DNA of 53,968 nucleotides from an uncultured Clostridia bacterium (GTDB lineage Bacteria; Bacillota; Clostridia; TANB77; CAG-508), in contig CANQTX010000010.1 in the NCBI GenBank assembly GCA_947626885.1, positions 1 to 53,968 on the forward strand, in the 5' to 3' direction. Positions 1 through 9,019 of this stretch are shown piece after piece. Made by a program: the position numbers and the translations under genes. How positions within the stretch are numbered: position 1 is the first letter of the stretch; each line of letters opens with the position of its first letter. Below the pieces are notes generated by a model that worked only from the letters and a program-made list of their open reading frames with translations, was not told the DNA's origin and made no database searches.

Positions 1-10
1 ATAAAAGACT

Positions 11-34
11 AACTATTAATTGTCAATAGTTTTT
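11..34 (+). terminator. weak hairpin plus T-run at window edge
   Basis: Seven-base arms (11-17 and 25-31) flank a 7-nt loop and run into TTTTT. It could end a gene lying upstream of the window. The stem is AT-rich, so the call is weak. Confidence 0.3.
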
Positions 35-84
35 CAAAAAAATTTTTTTAAATAATTTGTTAGATAAAAATTTGTACGACAAAT

Positions 85-115
85 AGAAGTTTTTAAGCCA
101 TTTTTAAAAACTTCT
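85..115. repeat. 12-bp perfect inverted repeat
   Basis: The arms at 85-96 and 104-115 are perfect complements around a 7-nt spacer. It lies between the IS110 gene and the window edge and directly precedes a larger nested palindrome at 123-247. No gene is visible in 1-286. Confidence 0.7.
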
Positions 116-122
116 GCAACCA

Positions 123-247
123 TTGCAACTGTAAGAATACAACTTATCTGAATACTTAATATATATCAATACTAAAATGCATTGATATGAATATCAAGTA
201 TTGACATATATTAAGTATTCAGATGTATGGTACTTAAGCAGTTGCAA
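123..247. repeat. large nested inverted repeat (~125 nt)
   Basis: The main arms (146-173 and 197-224) are 28 bp with a single mismatch. The loop holds its own 7-bp inverted repeat (182-188/191-197). An outer pair (TTGCAACTG at 123-131 and its complement at 239-247) extends the fold. It lies 3' of the IS110 transposase gene. It could be a target palindrome, since some IS110 elements are known to insert at REP-like palindromes, or a structured RNA or a MITE remnant. The sequence alone does not decide. Confidence 0.7.
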
Positions 248-286
248 GCAACAAAATGTTGCAAATATGTACTTTGAAAATAAATG

Positions 287-1444
287 TTAGCTTAAATTAA
301 AAGGTGTTTCATCAGTTAGAATTTTGAAGATAACTCTAACTAATTTATTACAAACATGACCTAATGCCACTCTATGATTCTTACCTTGAGCACGCTTGCT
401 AAGATAGTAGTTGCGAAAAGTCTCATTATTGTATATAATAAGAAAAGCAACTCTATAGATTGCATAGCGAAGGTAAGTGGAACCGCGTTTAGAAATTTTC
501 ATACTGTCGGCTTGAAAATTCCCAGATTGTTTAACAACTGGATCTAAACCAGCAAAAGCTAGCAATTTAGAAGGGTTGCTAAATTTTTTAATATTACCAA
601 TTTCACTAATAATCATAGCTCCTAAAGTATAACCAACACCAGGTATGGTAAGAATGGGTGAATTTAGGAATTCCATTAGTGTCATAATACTTAAATCAAT
701 ATCTTTGATTTGCTCGTGATATAGCCTTAATTGCTTAATTAAACATTGAATTTGTAATTCAATAGCAGGGTTATCTAAGCCAACACTTTCCTTAGCTAAA
801 TTTTTTAATTGTAAGGCTTTATCGTAATTGTATTTGCCTTTAGAATTGTTGTATAACAAATTAGTTAAACCATCAATTCTACAATGAGCTATAGATTTAG
901 CAGAAGGATATTTTTCAAGTAAAGCATAAGAAACTTTTAAGTGCAAATTACCTTTAAAGAAACTAGAAAGTTCAGGAAATACAATATCTAAGCAAGTTGT
1001 TAATTGAGTTTTAATTCTAGTTTGCTGTTGAATTGTTTCAAGCCTAAATCTTGAGAGACGTCTAAGCTTAATAATATTAATATCTTGTGAGTTAACAAGC
1101 GAATATTTTTTAAGCATCAAACATTGAACGATTAAATTAGTATCAATCTTATCAGTCTTAGTTTTTCTAATATTAGAATCACGAAGAGCATCAGTTTGAA
1201 TTGGATTAATAACACCAATTTGATAACCATGCTGATAAAGAAAAAAGATAAGATTTTCAGCATAATGACCAGTAGATTCTAGACCAATTAAGCAGTCATG
1301 AAAATTCTCAATTTCTTCAAGAAATTTCATAAAACCTTGACGAGAATTTTCAAAAGAAAAAGGTTTTACGATAACTTTACCATCTGAGCTAACAACAGAC
1401 GCAAAGTGTTTAAATTTGGCAATATCAATGCCGATGTAAACCAT
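287..1444 (-). CDS. IS110-family transposase (DEDD recombinase)
   Basis: 385 aa, the usual full length for the family. The N-terminal RuvC-like DEDD domain begins MVYIGIDIAKFKH with the first Asp at residue 7, followed by GLESTGHY near residue 55 and the KTDKIDTN motif near 95. The C-terminal transposase_20-type domain (about residues 255-350) contains TIPGVGYTLGAMIISEIG and LLAFAGLDP, ending in a helical segment with the conserved Ser (SKRGSTYLR). The enzyme is known to excise and insert its element using a bridge RNA made from the element's non-coding end. The start is supported by AGGAGG just upstream. The frame is intact, so the element may be active. Confidence 0.95.
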   Translation of the reverse strand: MVYIGIDIAKFKHFASVVSSDGKVIVKPFSFENSRQGFMKFLEEIENFHDCLIGLESTGHYAENLIFFLYQHGYQIGVINPIQTDALRDSNIRKTKTDKIDTNLIVQCLMLKKYSLVNSQDINIIKLRRLSRFRLETIQQQTRIKTQLTTCLDIVFPELSSFFKGNLHLKVSYALLEKYPSAKSIAHCRIDGLTNLLYNNSKGKYNYDKALQLKNLAKESVGLDNPAIELQIQCLIKQLRLYHEQIKDIDLSIMTLMEFLNSPILTIPGVGYTLGAMIISEIGNIKKFSNPSKLLAFAGLDPVVKQSGNFQADSMKISKRGSTYLRYAIYRVAFLIIYNNETFRNYYLSKRAQGKNHRVALGHVCNKLVRVIFKILTDETPFNLS

Positions 1445-1449
1445 AGTGT

Positions 1450-1640
1450 TTACCTCCTGTAATAAAATTTATCAACAACTGTGACAACATCCAACTAGTT
1501 TTATTACTTGTAACCTTGCGCGAAATAAAAGTTCAAAGACTTATCTAACTAATTACCAATTAAAAATAAAACTGTGGCAATATTCTTTTATAAGTAGTTA
1601 AACTACAGGGAGGAATAAGAGTCCACAGTGTCAATAAGAA
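1450..1640 (-). ncRNA. candidate IS110 bridge RNA region
   Basis: This is the non-coding stretch upstream of the transposase, where IS110-group elements encode their bridge RNA. It contains potential stems: ACTGTGG at 1571-1577 pairs with CCACAGT at 1623-1629, enclosing a GTAGTT/AACTAC hairpin near 1594-1606. Placement is from family knowledge plus these stems. The target- and donor-binding loops were not matched to element ends. Confidence 0.3.
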
Positions 1641-1719
1641 AATTATATCACGAAAGTGACATAATATAAAGTTTTGGGTAACTTTAAAACCCTAAATATA
1701 TTATACAAGGAGGATACTT

Positions 1720-2260
1720 ATGGGATTAAGAGACAAATACAGTAAAAGAGATAAAGAAGTTCGGATTTGAACCTTTAGGTTTATCCGAAGGAAATGTACA
1801 AGCGATATTTAATAGATGTTTAGCCTCAAAAGAAACATCTTCAAATAATAAATGTTATAGTATTTTATTTCAAAAAGCATATGGGTATGATAAAGATTCT
1901 ACACCAATAGCTTTTGATAAAGAGAAAGTTAACAAAAACAGGCAGGCAATTTTATTTCTGTTAGGACAATTAAAGGCAGTACATAATAAAAGTTATATTT
2001 TAGTTCCTGGTGAATCAGTTTATACCTATGAAGGAAAAAAATGGACATCTAGTGCAGCTACACTTATGGAATTATATCATTTAGCTGAAGTAGCAGATTA
2101 CATTTCTCCATTCATAGGAAAAGATAATTGTGCCAATATATATAGCATAGTTAAACCGACTCGTTCTCCAGAAGATATTGGGTTTTCAACTTGGTGGGAA
2201 GAACGTAAGAAAGAATGGGGAATACCTAAAAAAGATGGTCGAGAAATTGCAGATGATTAA
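1720..2260 (+). pseudogene. frameshifted unknown gene next to IS110
   Basis: A strong AGGAGG (about 1709-1714) precedes ATG at 1720. The frame reads MGLRDKYSKRDKEV and hits TGA at 1768. A +1 shift near 1760 opens a frame (starting FGFEPLGLSEGNVQ) that continues without stops to 2260, about 180 aa in total. Its C-terminus is charged (WWEERKKEWGIPKK). I do not recognise the family. A single-base indel is the simplest explanation; a sequencing error is also possible. Imperfect hairpins at 1646-1669 and 1675-1693 lie in its leader. Confidence 0.55.
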
Positions 2261-2288
2261 TGGAGAATTAATAAATAATGTTAAAAAT

Positions 2289-2322
2289 AATAAGGGACTT
2301 TTTACGGTCCCTTATTGTTTTT
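2289..2322. terminator. bidirectional rho-independent terminator
   Basis: Ten-base perfect arms (2289-2298 and 2307-2316) are followed by a T-rich tail on the + strand, with an A-rich flank that becomes U-rich on the minus strand. It sits between two convergent genes and overlaps the 3' end of the flavin reductase gene. Confidence 0.8.
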
Positions 2323-2869
2323 GTAATTGTAATCCATCTTTAAAAGCATTACCAACTCTTTCTGTTACTTTATAATAACCATGTGTATAAGGATCAAATG
2401 CAATAGCAGATACTTTAGCAATGTCCACTGTTTCACCATTCAATACATTTTCATTAGCTGTTGTATTTACTACTTTTCCTATTACACCACAATCTCCATA
2501 TTCGATAAATTCGCATTCCATACAAATTGGAAATTCATTTATGATGGGTGCATCGATATTTTCAGATTTTGTAGCTGTTAATTTGCTAGTTTCAAATTTG
2601 TTTGGCGTAGTATTTCCAGATGCTATTCCAAAGTAGTCGGCTTCTACTATATGATCACTATCTGCTATGGATACAGTAAAAGCTTTTCGTTTTTTTATGT
2701 TTTTTACTGTTTTATGTGTTTCTGTTAAGTTTAAAACGACTTGATCTCTTTCAAACATCATTCCCCATGCTGCATTCATTACATTAACACTTCCATCTTC
2801 ATTATATGTTGCAATCATTAATACTGGCATAGGAAATATTCCTTCTGTTGTTGGAATATTTTTTCTCAT
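2312..2869 (-). CDS. flavin reductase-like (flavoredoxin-type) FMN-binding protein
   Basis: 185 aa, matching the flavin reductase-like family. The opening segment GIFPMPVLMIATYNEDGSVN, the MNAAWG turn and the later NLTETHKTVKNI and DYFGIASG segments follow the typical split-barrel FMN-binding pattern. Family members bind FMN and either reduce flavin with NAD(P)H or carry electrons in the cytoplasm. The specific partner cannot be told from sequence. AGGAGG precedes the ATG at 2869. It appears monocistronic, converging on the terminator at 2289-2322. Confidence 0.85.
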   Translation of the reverse strand: MRKNIPTTEGIFPMPVLMIATYNEDGSVNVMNAAWGMMFERDQVVLNLTETHKTVKNIKKRKAFTVSIADSDHIVEADYFGIASGNTTPNKFETSKLTATKSENIDAPIINEFPICMECEFIEYGDCGVIGKVVNTTANENVLNGETVDIAKVSAIAFDPYTHGYYKVTERVGNAFKDGLQLQKQ

Positions 2870-2934
2870 AATATCTTACCTCCTATATTTTTTTATTATT
2901 ATATCACATATTTTATCAAATCATTAAAATTATT

Positions 2935-5900
2935 TTATTTTTCAGTTTTTTTATTAATAAATCTATCCCAAAAGCCAAGAACAGCTGGCAGTAATGTTAA
3001 AATTAAAATGGTAGAGCATAATGTTCCTTCAGAAATAGTTTTACATATTTTAGCAGCAATGGCGGAAGCAAAGTTAGCAATAATTAAAGTTACAATAATT
3101 AGTATGGAGCTGGAAGTTAATATGGTATGAATCGATTTATTATAGGAATTTATTATCGATTCTTTTATGCCTTCATTTTTTCGATTCTCAAGATAATACG
3201 AAGTATATAAAATAGCATAATCAATAGTGGCTCCCATTAAAATACTCTGAACAATCAGTATGGAAATAAAATAAACATTTTCTCCTGTAAAAGCCAATAT
3301 ACCCATTGTTAAATATACGGCACATTGTATAATTAAAACTAAGATAATAGGAATGATGATAGATTTGAAAGTAAAAACAACCACTATAAATATAAATATC
3401 ATTGTTATAATTGTCATAAAGTTTAATTCATTATTAAATGTTTGACTCATTTCATAAGCCATTGGTGAATTTCCTATTATATAAAACTCATCAATATCCT
3501 GATTTAACATATCTGTTATATTTTGGATCCAGGCAAAGGTCTCCTGTGATTCAGAAGTCAATTTTGTATTAAGGACAATTCTGGAATAATGATTACCGAT
3601 TAATAATTCTTTTGCATCTGCTATAGTATTTTTGGCATTTATAATATCGTTTCGCATATCTTCTTCTATAAAGTCATTAAAACGTTCATCGTTTAAGATA
3701 TTGTTGTTTAAAAAATTAACGAATTCTTCTATTGTCATTTGCCATGTATCATCATATTCTTTACTACTACCATAATAGGTATAAAGAATTTCAATGGTAT
3801 TTTTATCCACTTTATCTGATAAATTTGTTAAAATACCAAAAATTTCATTTGAAGTATATCTAGTACTATTTAAACTGTTTTTCATAATTCCATCAACGGT
3901 ATTTAATTGGGATATTTGTTCATTATTAAAATTACTAGCATATTCCTGCTGGGTAATGACATTCTTTAATATAAATTGAACAAAGTCTTCTAATGATAGT
4001 TTCGTATTTTTAGATACATATTTTGATGTATATAAACCATATAGTAAATTGATATCTTCCTTGTTGATACCTAGTAATGAAGATAAATCAGTACTATTGT
4101 ATTTCTTATTTTCCATAATACCGTTCATGACAGATTGCAGTAAGGTTAAATCATTTAATGTATGTGCTGGCATTTTAGTTGCTAAAACACTATCGGATTG
4201 ATGTGCAAGCACAAAATTGACAAATTCAAATGGTGTTAACGTTGTATGATTTTTATAGGAAACAGATAAAGTATATATGTTTTTAAGATTATTGGGATCA
4301 ATTCCTATAACTTGTGATAATTCTTGATAGGTATAGCTAGTATTATTTAAAGTACTTATCATAATAGTAGATAATAATTGTAGTTTATGCATGGTTGTTT
4401 CATCCACACTGTTTTTAATATTTGCCAACTCTTTATTATTTAATATAATTTGTACAAATTCATTTGGGGTAGCAACCCAAGAAGATGTGTTTCCAAAAGT
4501 ATATGTAATTAAAGCATATAGTTGATATACCTGTTTTATATTTATGTTTAATATTTGAGACATTTCCTCTGCTGAATATCTTACTTTTTCAGTTGATACG
4601 CTATCATCAATAATCATTTTTAGTAAGTTTAGTGAATGGAGTGTATTCTCATCTAAAGTAAAATGCATTACTGAATTTTGTTGTATAGATTCGGGTTGTT
4701 CGGATATATTTGGTGTAGATTCTGGGGTGGTTTGTTCTGACTCATTAGGTTCCTTAGGTTCTGTGGGTTCTGTAGGTTCTGTCGTTGTTTGATTTGCAAT
4801 GTCTAAAACCAAATGAATAAATTCTTGAGGTGTAAATAACTGTTCATTTGACAAACCGGCTAATAAATATATAGTGTCTGCAAGATTTGGTGTTAAAGCG
4901 CTAAACAGTTGATTCAAGGTTTCCTGATTCATTTTGGTTGTATTAATATTATCTTTATTTTCTGCAAATAGAGATACACTTTCTAGTTGACTGATATCCA
5001 CACCATCTAAAGTATGTGTATTATTTTTGATATAAGTCGTATAATTGATAAATTCTGTTATGCTGAGTGAATTGCCACTACTTTGATTGGTGTATTTAAG
5101 GAGTAAAATTTGTTTTATTTTTTCCTCATCTATTCCAAATAAATTTGATAATTCTTGGCTATTCATTTGTTGTGTAATAGTTGATGAATTACTAAAAGTA
5201 GCTAATAGTTTTATATTTTGAATGGTTGCTTCATCAAAACTACTTGCATAAGTGTTGTCTTTTAATACTGTATCTAATACAAAATTTGAAAATTCTGCAA
5301 TAGTCATTTTTATATGAATATCATTTACTAGAATGTAATATTTATATAATTCATTCATGGTATTAACATCAATTCCAAATAACTCTGCCATTTGTGTAGA
5401 GGTCATTTGAGTTTGAAGTACCTGCTTATTTGTAAATTTTGATAGAATGTTTAATTTATTTCTACTATCTGTATTAATTTTTTGAGCATATTTTTCATTT
5501 GTTAGAACGTCACGATTCATAAAATCAACAAATGTAGGCATATCTAGTTGAAGATGATTATTTTTAGAAAGATAATAAACCAGTATATCATCTACCTTTG
5601 TTTTATCAATTTCTAAAATTTCTGCAATATCTGCTGCGGTTCTTTTTTTATGAATTAAAGAAGGTTCAATGAAATTCTTTAATCTTGTAATATCTTTTTT
5701 GGTATCTGCATCTATTTTTTCATTTGTTTTTTCATTTTTGTATGCTTCGTCTTCAATAAATTTTATAAACTCACTAAATGTTAAAGTATTATTTTCATCT
5801 GGATGATAATAATCATAATATAGTATTTTAAGCAAATAATTTTCAACATTAATATCTTCTCCTAAATCCTGCAATTTCTCATTTAATTTATCATAAGTTA

Positions 5901-7149
5901 ATTTTTCATTGATAGTATTTCCATAGGCTAAGACTTCATCAACTTTTTCAGCACTTTCAAGATTATCTAGATATTTTGCTATTTTTGCTTCTTCACTATT
6001 TTTATATATAATAGCGATTTGATTATTTTCTGTGAATATTTCTGAGATTTCATCAGATTTTGAATCTGTGTAATCTATTCCTAGATTGCCTTTTAACATA
6101 AAACTTATTACAAATATTATTAGAAATATTATGGGAGAAACAAATCTCATTTTATAACTGAATTTTCCTAATAGGTTAAGCTTGATTTGCGGACTTTTCT
6201 TTTTTGTTTTGATGATCCATTTATCGAATAAAAGTATTAAAACAGGAAGAACAAAAAAGATACAAATTAAACTAAATAATACACCCTTTGCTAAAACAAA
6301 ACCTAAATCTTTTCCAATTTTGAAACTCATAAATACTAAGGCTAGAAGCCCCACTATCGTTGTAATAGAACTGCTTGATATTGCCTGAAAAGCTTTATAT
6401 AAAGCATTTTTCATTGCTTTAACATTATCTTTTTCTAATTTTTTTTCTTGATCATATCTATTCATTAACATAATAGAATAGTCCATGGATAAGGCCATTT
6501 GAAGTATTGCTGTTATGGAATCTGTAATATGAGATACATTTTTAAATATGATATTGGTACCTTTATTTAAGATGATTGCTATAAATATGGATATTAAAAA
6601 TAACACTGGCTCTACATAAGATTCACACATGATTAGTAAAATAATAAAAGCACAAAAGACAGCAAGGGCAAGTATCCAAATTGGTAATACACTTTTATTA
6701 CATTCTGAAATATCACCACTGGTATAAATTGTATTATCTTTATATTTTTCTGTGATTTGATTGTATACATCTGTTGCTTTTTGTGAATCAGATGTATCAT
6801 CTACAGTAATAACGTACAAAGTATATTTGTCTTTATTATAATTGTCTGAATGATCATAATCAACACTTTCTACACCATCAATGTTTTCAAGATAGCTTTT
6901 TATTTCCATTTTTTCTTCATCTGGCAAATTTTCAAACATTAAATTTAAAGTACTGGTTTCAGTTCCTGAAAATTCTTCTTCCATGATATTCATTCCAATT
7001 CTTGTTGATGAAGTGTCTGGTAAATATTCTGCAATATCGTAATTGATTTTTACTTTTGTGGATAATATAGCTGCAATAATAGTAAGAATAATGAATATAG
7101 TTAATATATAATATCTTTTGTTTATGATGAAATCTGTAAATCGTCTCAA
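2935..7149 (-). CDS. giant MMPL/RND-family exporter with internal repeat array
   Basis: 1404 aa, roughly twice a typical MMPL protein. TM1 is at residues ~14-33; a first RND membrane bundle lies at ~155-350 (with SMDYSIMLMNRYDQE and GLLALVFMSF); a second lies at ~1215-1395 (with ILMGATIDYAILYTSYYLEN). Between them, residues ~450-1175 form eight full and one partial ~80-residue repeats, each with an EFVxFILN-like start and an ELSxLLGID-like core, interrupted once by a TEP/KEP-rich linker. The array sits in the extracytoplasmic position between the two bundles. Family members export lipids, peptides or toxic compounds using the proton gradient; the substrate here is unknown. The start is TTG at 7149 with AAAGGAAG upstream. 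The gene diverges from a TetR gene. Confidence 0.9.
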   Translation of the reverse strand: MRRFTDFIINKRYYILTIFIILTIIAAILSTKVKINYDIAEYLPDTSSTRIGMNIMEEEFSGTETSTLNLMFENLPDEEKMEIKSYLENIDGVESVDYDHSDNYNKDKYTLYVITVDDTSDSQKATDVYNQITEKYKDNTIYTSGDISECNKSVLPIWILALAVFCAFIILLIMCESYVEPVLFLISIFIAIILNKGTNIIFKNVSHITDSITAILQMALSMDYSIMLMNRYDQEKKLEKDNVKAMKNALYKAFQAISSSSITTIVGLLALVFMSFKIGKDLGFVLAKGVLFSLICIFFVLPVLILLFDKWIIKTKKKSPQIKLNLLGKFSYKMRFVSPIIFLIIFVISFMLKGNLGIDYTDSKSDEISEIFTENNQIAIIYKNSEEAKIAKYLDNLESAEKVDEVLAYGNTINEKLTYDKLNEKLQDLGEDINVENYLLKILYYDYYHPDENNTLTFSEFIKFIEDEAYKNEKTNEKIDADTKKDITRLKNFIEPSLIHKKRTAADIAEILEIDKTKVDDILVYYLSKNNHLQLDMPTFVDFMNRDVLTNEKYAQKINTDSRNKLNILSKFTNKQVLQTQMTSTQMAELFGIDVNTMNELYKYYILVNDIHIKMTIAEFSNFVLDTVLKDNTYASSFDEATIQNIKLLATFSNSSTITQQMNSQELSNLFGIDEEKIKQILLLKYTNQSSGNSLSITEFINYTTYIKNNTHTLDGVDISQLESVSLFAENKDNINTTKMNQETLNQLFSALTPNLADTIYLLAGLSNEQLFTPQEFIHLVLDIANQTTTEPTEPTEPKEPNESEQTTPESTPNISEQPESIQQNSVMHFTLDENTLHSLNLLKMIIDDSVSTEKVRYSAEEMSQILNINIKQVYQLYALITYTFGNTSSWVATPNEFVQIILNNKELANIKNSVDETTMHKLQLLSTIMISTLNNTSYTYQELSQVIGIDPNNLKNIYTLSVSYKNHTTLTPFEFVNFVLAHQSDSVLATKMPAHTLNDLTLLQSVMNGIMENKKYNSTDLSSLLGINKEDINLLYGLYTSKYVSKNTKLSLEDFVQFILKNVITQQEYASNFNNEQISQLNTVDGIMKNSLNSTRYTSNEIFGILTNLSDKVDKNTIEILYTYYGSSKEYDDTWQMTIEEFVNFLNNNILNDERFNDFIEEDMRNDIINAKNTIADAKELLIGNHYSRIVLNTKLTSESQETFAWIQNITDMLNQDIDEFYIIGNSPMAYEMSQTFNNELNFMTIITMIFIFIVVVFTFKSIIIPIILVLIIQCAVYLTMGILAFTGENVYFISILIVQSILMGATIDYAILYTSYYLENRKNEGIKESIINSYNKSIHTILTSSSILIIVTLIIANFASAIAAKICKTISEGTLCSTILILTLLPAVLGFWDRFINKKTEK

Positions 7150-7178
7150 AGTAAACGCTTCCTTTCTTAAAAATCTGC

Positions 7179-7189
7179 ATTATATTATA
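7179..7189 (-). promoter_or_regulatory. candidate -10 boxes of the MMPL gene
   Basis: Two overlapping TATAAT sequences on the minus strand (7179-7184 and 7184-7189) lie 30-40 nt upstream of the TTG start. No convincing -35 box is visible. Confidence 0.4.
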
Positions 7190-7231
7190 TTCTCATTGTT
7201 TAAAAAAAGAAAGTATAAAAAAAAAGAAAGT

Positions 7232-7245
7232 GTCTAAATTTAGAC
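7232..7245. promoter_or_regulatory. 14-bp perfect palindrome, likely TetR operator
   Basis: GTCTAAATTTAGAC is a perfect palindrome in the 180-bp gap between the divergent MMPL and TetR genes. TetR-family dimers typically bind palindromes in such gaps and repress both sides. No binding is proven here. Confidence 0.55.
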
Positions 7246-7286
7246 TTTTTTAAAAGAAATGTATTTTTTTATTAGTCAGTCTGTGT

Positions 7287-7292
7287 TATAAT
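7287..7292 (+). promoter_or_regulatory. candidate extended -10 of the tetR gene
   Basis: TATAAT preceded by a TGTGT segment lies 38 nt upstream of the regulator's ATG and ~42 nt downstream of the 7232-7245 palindrome. The -35 region is T-rich and weak. Confidence 0.45.
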
Positions 7293-7329
7293 ATTTTATA
7301 TTTGATTAAAAAATAGAAAGGTTTAAATT

Positions 7330-7881
7330 ATGAAAGTACAATGTCTAAATTCTTCATCTATTAAAACAAGAAATCGAATCAAAAAAAGTTTTGCAGAACT
7401 AATTAATGAAAAGAAACAATTAGATAAAGTAACGGTTACAGAATTAGTAAAAAGAGCAGATATTACGAGAAGCACGTTTTATACGCATTATGATAATATA
7501 TATGAAGTAGCACAGGATTATCAATTACAAACTATTGAATTATTATGTAATGATGATTTAACCTTACATTCTAAAGAAGATGTTAAAAACTATTTTGTAA
7601 ATATAATTCATTGTTTAAAAGAAAATGAAGAAATATATAAATTATTATTATCTGCTGATGAATCACTGGTATTTTTGGAAAGATTAAAGAATATTGCAGT
7701 ACAGAAAATTTATGATGCCTTAAAAGATATCTATCTAGATAAATACCTTGAATTGCATATCTCATTTCTTATGAATGGAATTCTTATGGAAATGATAAAA
7801 TATTTTAGAAATGAGAGTGCTTATTCTTTAGACGAATTATTATTAAATATAAACAATTGGTTTGAAAAGATTTTTAGCTAA
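7330..7881 (+). CDS. TetR/AcrR-family transcriptional regulator
   Basis: 183 aa, within the usual range. The N-terminal helix-turn-helix (residues ~35-60) reads VTVTELVKRADITRSTFYTHY, the signature TetR DNA-binding segment. The C-terminal half is an all-helical ligand and dimer domain of the short TetR_C type common in Firmicutes, with no recognisable ligand pocket. AAAGG lies before the ATG. It is divergent from the MMPL exporter and 57 nt ahead of the bile salt hydrolase on the same strand. The context suggests it controls the exporter and perhaps the hydrolase, possibly in response to an amphipathic compound such as a bile acid. The ligand is inference. Confidence 0.9.
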   Translation: MKVQCLNSSSIKTRNRIKKSFAELINEKKQLDKVTVTELVKRADITRSTFYTHYDNIYEVAQDYQLQTIELLCNDDLTLHSKEDVKNYFVNIIHCLKENEEIYKLLLSADESLVFLERLKNIAVQKIYDALKDIYLDKYLELHISFLMNGILMEMIKYFRNESAYSLDELLLNINNWFEKIFS

Positions 7882-7938
7882 TATGATATTGTTTATTTGA
7901 ATGATTTGTCTTATAATACATAAAAAGGAGGTAAAAAA

Positions 7939-8913
7939 ATGTGTACAGCAATTACTTATCATACTCAAAATAGCTATTTTGGAAGAAATTTAGATTTGGA
8001 ATATTCTTATCATGAAACAGTAACAATTATGCCAAGAAAGTATGCACTTCCATTTAGAAAAATAAATCATATAAAAGAACATTATGCTATTATAGGTATG
8101 GCATATGTATATGAAGAGTATCCTCTTTATTATGATGCCATTAATGAAAAGGGATTAGGCATGGCAGGATTAAACTTTCCCAATAATGCAGATTATAAAC
8201 AAGAGGATAGAAGCAAAAATAATATAGCACCTTTTGAGTTTATCCCTTACATATTGTCTCAATGTGCTAATATTGATGAAGTAAAAAAATTACTAGAGAA
8301 TATAAATGTCATGCAAATAAATTTCAATGACCAATTGCCAGCTTCACCATTACATTGGATTATCTCAGATAAAAATACTTCTATTACGGTTGAAAGTGTA
8401 AAAGATGGTTTAAAAATATATGATAATCCTATAGGTGTACTTACCAATAATCCTACATTTGATATACATATGTTATATTTAACCAATTATATGAATTTGT
8501 CGACAGAAGCACCTGTAAATCATTTTTCAAAAAAATTAAATTTAGAACCATATAGTCGAGGTATGGGAGCTATGGGATTGCCAGGAGACCTTTCTTCTGC
8601 TTCAAGATTTGTAAAAGCAAGTTTTACGAAATTAAATTCTATTTCTGGTGATTCAGAGTCAGAAAGCATCAGTCAGTTTTTTCATATATTAGGTTCTGTC
8701 TATCAGCAAAGAGGTTGTGTTCATATGGGAGAAGATAAATATGAAATTACCATTTATAGTTCTTGTTGTAACATGGATAAAGGAATATATTATTATAAAA
8801 CGTATGAAAATAGCCAAATTACAGCAATAGATATGTATAAAGAAGATTTAGAGAGTAATCATTTAATCAGTTATCCTTTAATCAAAGGTCAACAAATTTT
8901 CTACCAAAACTAA
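7939..8913 (+). CDS. bsh: bile salt hydrolase (choloylglycine hydrolase family)
   Basis: 324 aa, the family's usual length. This Ntn-hydrolase is processed to expose Cys2 (MCTAITYH). The catalytic set is visible: Cys2, Arg16 and Asp19 in GRNLDLEYSY, Asn79 in GMAGLNFPNN, Asn near 170 in GVLTNNPTFD, and Arg223 in SSASRFVK. The C-terminal GIYYYKTYENSQITAIDM closely resembles clostridial conjugated bile acid hydrolases. It would deconjugate glycine- or taurine-linked bile salts in the cytoplasm (EC 3.5.1.24); a penicillin V acylase is the alternative. The start follows a strong AAAGGAGGT. It lies 57 nt after the TetR gene, probably in one operon. Confidence 0.92.
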   Translation: MCTAITYHTQNSYFGRNLDLEYSYHETVTIMPRKYALPFRKINHIKEHYAIIGMAYVYEEYPLYYDAINEKGLGMAGLNFPNNADYKQEDRSKNNIAPFEFIPYILSQCANIDEVKKLLENINVMQINFNDQLPASPLHWIISDKNTSITVESVKDGLKIYDNPIGVLTNNPTFDIHMLYLTNYMNLSTEAPVNHFSKKLNLEPYSRGMGAMGLPGDLSSASRFVKASFTKLNSISGDSESESISQFFHILGSVYQQRGCVHMGEDKYEITIYSSCCNMDKGIYYYKTYENSQITAIDMYKEDLESNHLISYPLIKGQQIFYQN

Positions 8914-9019
8914 GAAATATATAAAAAGTCTTCATAGATGAAATAATTTATTTTAGCAAACTGGTATAGAATTACATATTGGAAACCATACTATAGATAA
9001 AGAAAGGAGTGTTGATAAT

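Larger units (their letters stand above)
225..1650 (-). mobile_element. IS110-family insertion sequence (ends approximate)
   Basis: The element is defined by its transposase gene at 287-1444 on the minus strand. IS110 elements lack the usual terminal inverted repeats, so the ends given are estimates: the right side is bounded by the large palindrome ending near 224-247 and the left by the frameshifted gene beginning at 1720. The ~200 nt upstream of the transposase is non-coding, as expected if it carries the family's bridge RNA. Confidence 0.5.
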
